In this document: positions 24,181 through 25,574 of the stretch, piece by piece
Position numbering within the stretch: the first letter of the stretch is position 1
Layout: each line of letters starts with the position of its first letter
From: Scytonema sp. UIC 10036
GTDB taxonomy: Bacteria > Cyanobacteriota > Cyanobacteriia > Cyanobacteriales > Nostocaceae
Reading direction: 5' to 3'
Assembly: GCF_009725235.1 (NCBI RefSeq)
Contig: NZ_WJFC01000190.1
Location: 1 to 25,574, forward strand
DNA: 25,574 nt
Translations under genes and position numbers: made by a program
Notes under the pieces: generated by a model
What the model saw: the letters and a program-made list of their open reading frames with translations, nothing else
Databases searched by the model: none
Told to the model about the DNA's origin: nothing

Positions 24181-25296
24181 ATGACCAAAGTTTTAGTGAT
24201 TGAAGATGAAGAACATATCCGCGAAATTATTAGCGTTATGCTGAATGCGGAAGATTTTGAGGTAATGGAAGCAGAAGACGGTCGTATGGGGGTGGATTTA
24301 GCACAGAAGAATAAGCCCGATCTAGTCATCTGTGACGTCATGATGCCACAACTCGATGGTTATGGTGTTCTCAATGAGTTGCGCCAAAATCCATCCACGC
24401 AAACAACTCCTTTCATTTTCCTGACAGCAAAAGCCGCAAAAGTCTCGATACGTCAGGGTATGGAATTAGGTGCAGATGATTATTTGACCAAACCATTTAC
24501 TCGCGACGAATTGTTGGGAGCAGTTACGGCACGCTTGAAGAAGCAAGCAGAAATTGAGAAGCAATCCCAGCAGAAACTAGATGTGTTGCGCGATAATATT
24601 TCCATGTCGCTCCCTCACGAATTGCATACCCCTCTCAATGGCATTATTGGCTTTGCCCAATTCCTCATAGATAACTATGGCGAGCTCGAGCGAGATGAAG
24701 CTCTGAAAATGTTGCAAATCATCCATTCCTCTGGCAACCGATTGCACAGATTAACGCGTAACTTTTTATTATTTGCTGAACTTGAGCTAGCGACAACTAG
24801 TCCAGAACGAGCTCAGATATTGCGTAGTGAGTGGACGATGAGCCATACCAAAACCACAATTACGGACTTTGCCCAGCAAGAAGCTAGCAAGGCGAATCGG
24901 CAAACAGATTTGCATTTAGAACTACAAGAAAGCAGCGCTAAAATTTCACAATCCAGTTTGCATAAAATTCTCCTCGAAATCCTCGATAATGCCTTTAAGT
25001 TCTCCCAACCAGGAACTCCTGTGGTTGTTAGCACTGCGGTACAAGATAATACGTTTGTCCTCTCTGTTAGCGATAATGGAAGAGGTATGACAAGCGAGCA
25101 AATTTCTAACCTCGGAGCTTATATGCAATTCGAGCGCAAGCTTTACGAACAACAAGGTTCAGGATTGGGGTTGGTTATAGTTAAACGCTTAACTTCATTA
25201 TATGAAGGGCATTTAACCATAGAAAGTATTCCCAGTCAAAAAACTATTGTGCGCGTTACTCTACCACTTGAAGAAGCAGTATGTAACGAAATATAA
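24181..25296 (+). CDS. Receiver-histidine kinase hybrid
   Basis: With the start at ATG 24181 (MTKVLVIEDEE) the protein has 371 residues; an upstream ATG at 24166 would overlap the previous gene and add five residues. It contains a receiver (1-120: Asp9, Asp52, Thr82, Lys104), a short linker, HisKA with His146 (LPHELHTPL), and HATPase with Asn270 (EILDNAFKFS), Asp298 (VSDNGRGM) and QGSGLGLVIVKRL. There is no sensor domain, so its input must be phosphorylation of the receiver, most likely by the kinase encoded four bases upstream. It may act as an intermediate of a phosphorelay. Confidence 0.93.
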   Translation: MTKVLVIEDEEHIREIISVMLNAEDFEVMEAEDGRMGVDLAQKNKPDLVICDVMMPQLDGYGVLNELRQNPSTQTTPFIFLTAKAAKVSIRQGMELGADDYLTKPFTRDELLGAVTARLKKQAEIEKQSQQKLDVLRDNISMSLPHELHTPLNGIIGFAQFLIDNYGELERDEALKMLQIIHSSGNRLHRLTRNFLLFAELELATTSPERAQILRSEWTMSHTKTTITDFAQQEASKANRQTDLHLELQESSAKISQSSLHKILLEILDNAFKFSQPGTPVVVSTAVQDNTFVLSVSDNGRGMTSEQISNLGAYMQFERKLYEQQGSGLGLVIVKRLTSLYEGHLTIESIPSQKTIVRVTLPLEEAVCNEI

Positions 25297-25311
25297 AATT
25301 TCCCTATTCCG

Positions 25312-25352
25312 TTTGTAGTTGCGCTTCAGCGCATGTATCGCAACTACAAACC
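25312..25352. repeat. Palindromic repeat GTTTGTAGTTGCG (possible terminator)
   Basis: GTTTGTAGTTGCG and CGCAACTACAAAC form a perfect 13-bp inverted repeat around a 15-base loop that itself contains GCGC pairs. It lies 16 bases after the last kinase gene. A degenerate copy is at about 111-152. Confidence 0.75.
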
Positions 25353-25496
25353 AGCCCACCCATGTTATACAATTTGCAGCAGTTTTCAGACTCTTAAGTA
25401 ACCTGAGTTCGACGAAGCCAAATTAGACCTCACCCAAACCCTTATGATTACGTTGCCCCTCCCTCTCCTAAAAGGCTACGGTGTACACACGAGTTA

Positions 25497-25574
25497 AACT
25501 TACCCCCCTTAATCCCCCCTTATAAAGGGGGGAAATTGAATTTCCAGTTCCCTCCCCTTTACAAGGGGAGGGCT
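25497..25574. repeat. Palindromic element, CCCCTT...AAGGGG family, copy 3 (runs to window edge)
   Basis: CTTACCCCCCTTAATCCCCC, then a hairpin TTATAAAGGGGGG, AAATTGAATTTCCAGTTCCC and CTCCCCTTTACAAGGGGAGGG. It is the reverse complement of most of 11076-11156. Confidence 0.85.

Overview
The window comes from a cyanobacterium, most likely a filamentous, heterocyst-type genome of the Nostoc/Scytonema/Calothrix kind. Evidence for this is the high density of HIP1 octamers (GCGATCGC), tandem heptamer repeats between genes, several dispersed palindromic elements, an xisH-xisI pair, an Rpn-type nuclease, a Uma2-type nuclease, and many two-component proteins of cyanobacterial architecture. No rRNA, tRNA or CRISPR array was seen.

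Left part (1-4.2 kb), minus strand: an Rpn/PD-(D/E)XK nuclease, a Thg1-like 3'-5' RNA polymerase and a bacterial Hen1 RNA 3'-end methyltransferase. The last two form a small RNA-repair island, separated by repeat tracts that also supply the stop codons of both genes.

Photoreceptor region (4.7-11.1 kb), plus strand: two tandem paralogous membrane chemoreceptors with the order MHYT - GAF - LOV - HAMP-like - MCP signalling domain. Both LOV domains carry the photoactive cysteine motif. The GAF of the first copy has the Cys-His pair of bilin-binding cyanobacteriochromes; the second copy has Ala at that Cys. They look like phototaxis receptors reading blue light through flavin and, in copy 1, probably also a bilin-absorbed colour.

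Accessory region (11.2-16.2 kb): xisI/xisH, a Uma2 nuclease, a DoxX membrane protein, a conserved protein of unknown function, and a graveyard of toxin-antitoxin remnants. The remnants are an antitoxin cut off by a palindromic repeat, a PIN-domain fragment followed by a frameshifted small gene, and a doubly frameshifted HigA-like gene. A 110-bp fragment of a second xisH copy is fused to a fragment of another repeat.

Signalling region (16.3-25.3 kb), plus strand: a CBS-domain protein that is the gutted remnant of a sensor kinase, a receiver protein with a histidine-less dimerisation domain, a receiver-EAL protein with a degenerate EAL site, a CHASE3-type sensor kinase, a receiver-PAS4-kinase, and an adjoining receiver-kinase. 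None of the four receivers carries a DNA-binding domain, so output is probably by phosphorelay or protein contact.
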